From Rhodospirillaceae bacterium (GTDB lineage: Bacteria; Pseudomonadota; Alphaproteobacteria; Kiloniellales; DSM-21159), in assembly GCA_006969625.1 (NCBI GenBank), contig CP030885.1, forward strand, positions 4,413,430-4,477,429: a stretch of 64,000 bases of DNA, in the 5' to 3' direction. The first letter of the stretch is position 1. Each line of letters begins with the position of its first letter. The notes beneath the pieces were generated by a model that had not been told where the DNA came from, did no database searches, and saw nothing but the letters and a program-made list of their open reading frames with translations. Both the position numbers and the translations under genes were made by a program. Below, one piece after another: positions 63,132 through 64,000 of the stretch.

Positions 63132-64000
63132 ATGACCGAAGACGCGAACGAGGTGGTCGCCTTGGCGGCCGAGCTGGAGAGCGGGAACGACCTGGCCGAC
63201 GTGCAGCGCACGCGGGCCCGTCTGCTGGCGCTGGCGGTGCAGGACGGCGGATCCTTGGAGGACGCGCTCGACCACGCGGCGCGGGCCGAGATGTGGCTGC
63301 GCGGCGCACCCGCATCCGTCGCGCTCAAGCCGCAGATTGCCAGGCTGCCGGCGCAGGCTCCCGCCCCAGAGGCCGCGACGGACGCCAACGAAATCTCGCT
63401 GGCCGAGCTGCTGCGCCTGGTCTCGGACGTGACCGGCGAGCCGACGTCCTGGCTGAAGTCGGCCCGCAAGATGCAGCCGCTCGCCACGGCACGGCAGGTC
63501 TTCTGCTGGCTGGCCAAGCAGTACACCTCCAAGTCCTTCCCGCAGATCGGCAGCTTCCTCGGCCGCGACCATACGACGGTCCTGCACGCCTGCGGGCGCG
63601 TCGAGAAGGGGCTGGTCGAGCGCGAGGCGCGCTTCCTGACCTGGACCGTGTGGGCCGTCCGCCGTCTGGGCGTCTCGATGCCGCCAGCCTATGCCGGGCT
63701 CGACGCCGGCGTCCCGCCGGAGCCGGTGCGCGAGACGGCGCGGGCGGCTCCGGCTCTGCCAGGCGCCGCGAGGAAAGTTGCCGCCGCGCCGGCACCGTTG
63801 GAGCCAGACGCCGGGAGGATGCGCATCGCGATGCGCTCGGGCGGCGGTGGTCGGCGGGTCTCTCTGTTGCCCGCCTCTGAACCTGCGGCACCGACGCCCG
63901 CGCCTTCCGCCCAGCCGGCACGCCGGCCGCAGCCTCCCGCCCCGAAGCCGGCGGCTCCTCGGCCGACCCCCGACGCGTCGACCCGCAAGGCGCCCCCCAA
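63132..64000 (+). CDS. Phage protein with DnaA-type C-terminal DNA-binding domain (3' end outside window)
   Basis: The frame from ATG 63132 runs open to the window edge (289 codons seen). Residues about 95-165 match domain IV of the replication initiator DnaA: ARQVFCWLAKQYTSKSFPQIGSFLGRD, then HTTVLHACGRVEKGL, including the DnaA-box-reading helix. The AAA+ part of DnaA is absent. The N-terminus (DANEVVALAAELESGNDLADVQ) is helical and the C-terminal part, from about residue 200, is a Pro/Ala-rich disordered stretch. It may recruit or compete with host replication at DnaA boxes (inference). It starts 12 bp behind the preceding small gene. Confidence 0.75.
   Translation, partial: MTEDANEVVALAAELESGNDLADVQRTRARLLALAVQDGGSLEDALDHAARAEMWLRGAPASVALKPQIARLPAQAPAPEAATDANEISLAELLRLVSDVTGEPTSWLKSARKMQPLATARQVFCWLAKQYTSKSFPQIGSFLGRDHTTVLHACGRVEKGLVEREARFLTWTVWAVRRLGVSMPPAYAGLDAGVPPEPVRETARAAPALPGAARKVAAAPAPLEPDAGRMRIAMRSGGGGRRVSLLPASEPAAPTPAPSAQPARRPQPPAPKPAAPRPTPDASTRKAPP

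Larger units (their letters stand above)
55571..64000 (+). mobile_element. Mu-like transposable prophage, left part
   Basis: The gene order is that of Mu-like phages: leftward S24-type repressor, then rightward Ner, ParB-like protein, an unknown, DDE transposase A, ATPase B, small unknowns, a Gam-like protein and a DnaA-domain protein. The left end is predicted at TGTGGGC (55571), because the host oxygenase gene breaks there and Mu-type ends start with TG. The five preceding bases GCAAC would be the target duplication. The right end, and all head and tail genes, lie outside the window, so completeness cannot be judged. Confidence 0.85.

Overview
The window is about 70% G+C and reads as a piece of an alphaproteobacterial chromosome from a photosynthetic (bacteriochlorophyll a-type) purple bacterium, most likely in or near the Rhodospirillales. 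Four things point that way. The housekeeping order obgE-proB-proA-nadD-rsfS-rlmH-envC-like-ctpA-rppH is typical of the class. A bchI-bchD-bchO-crtI-crtB block carries a tandem PpsR/CrtJ operator. There is a CcrM-type GANTC methyltransferase, and hrcA-grpE lies beside rph-rdgB. No rRNA, tRNA or CRISPR array was found.

Layout. 1-9.9 kb: tightly packed housekeeping genes on the plus strand (Obg GTPase, proline synthesis, NAD synthesis, ribosome silencing and modification, periplasmic murein and protease functions, RNA pyrophosphohydrolase). 9.9-16.5 kb: a minus-strand photosynthesis block, bchI-bchD-bchO and then crtI-crtB, with two TGT-N12-ACA sites eight bases apart between bchO and crtI. bchD has no ATG, GTG or TTG start ahead of its conserved N-terminus; a CTG with an ideal ribosome binding site is the best candidate. 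16.6-18.4 kb: a DUF2332 protein and a glutathione S-transferase.

18.4-29.3 kb: the most interesting host region. A complete ABC importer (NMT1/THI5-like binding protein, permease, ATPase) is interleaved with a MetE-like zinc methyltransferase, a PhyH-type dioxygenase, a xylose-isomerase-like protein, a DUF993 protein, a second dihydrodipicolinate-synthase-family aldolase, a Gfo/Idh/MocA oxidoreductase and two similar TetR regulators. Copies of one operator (TAACY-N4-RGTTA) lie at all four promoter regions. This looks like one co-regulated uptake and catabolic pathway whose substrate I cannot name. A strong intrinsic terminator closes it.

29.3-49.9 kb: mixed core genes. These include YtoQ, a low-G+C islet with an orphan gene, NDH-2, a B12-binding mutase-like protein coupled to a ProC-like reductase, RNase HII, CcrM behind a GANTC-rich leader, a uracil-DNA glycosylase, a sirtuin, a low-Mr phosphatase with a fructosamine kinase (probable deglycation pair), a MerR regulator, ThpR behind three consecutive palindromic repeats, GrpE/HrcA, RNase PH/RdgB, a metallopeptidase and a pterin dehydratase. 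49.9-55.1 kb: bactofilin, an EI24/CysZ-like membrane protein, a PfkB kinase, TypA/BipA and a GNAT acetyltransferase.

55.1-64 kb: the left part of a Mu-like transposable prophage. Its predicted left end (near 55571) abuts a 2OG-Fe(II) oxygenase gene lacking its 5' part, so the phage probably inserted there. The phage runs repressor (leftward), then Ner, ParB-like protein, an unknown, MuA-like transposase, MuB-like ATPase, small unknowns, a Gam-like protein and a protein with a DnaA-type DNA-binding domain that is open at the window edge. A seven-copy 14-bp tandem repeat lies between the left end and the repressor gene.
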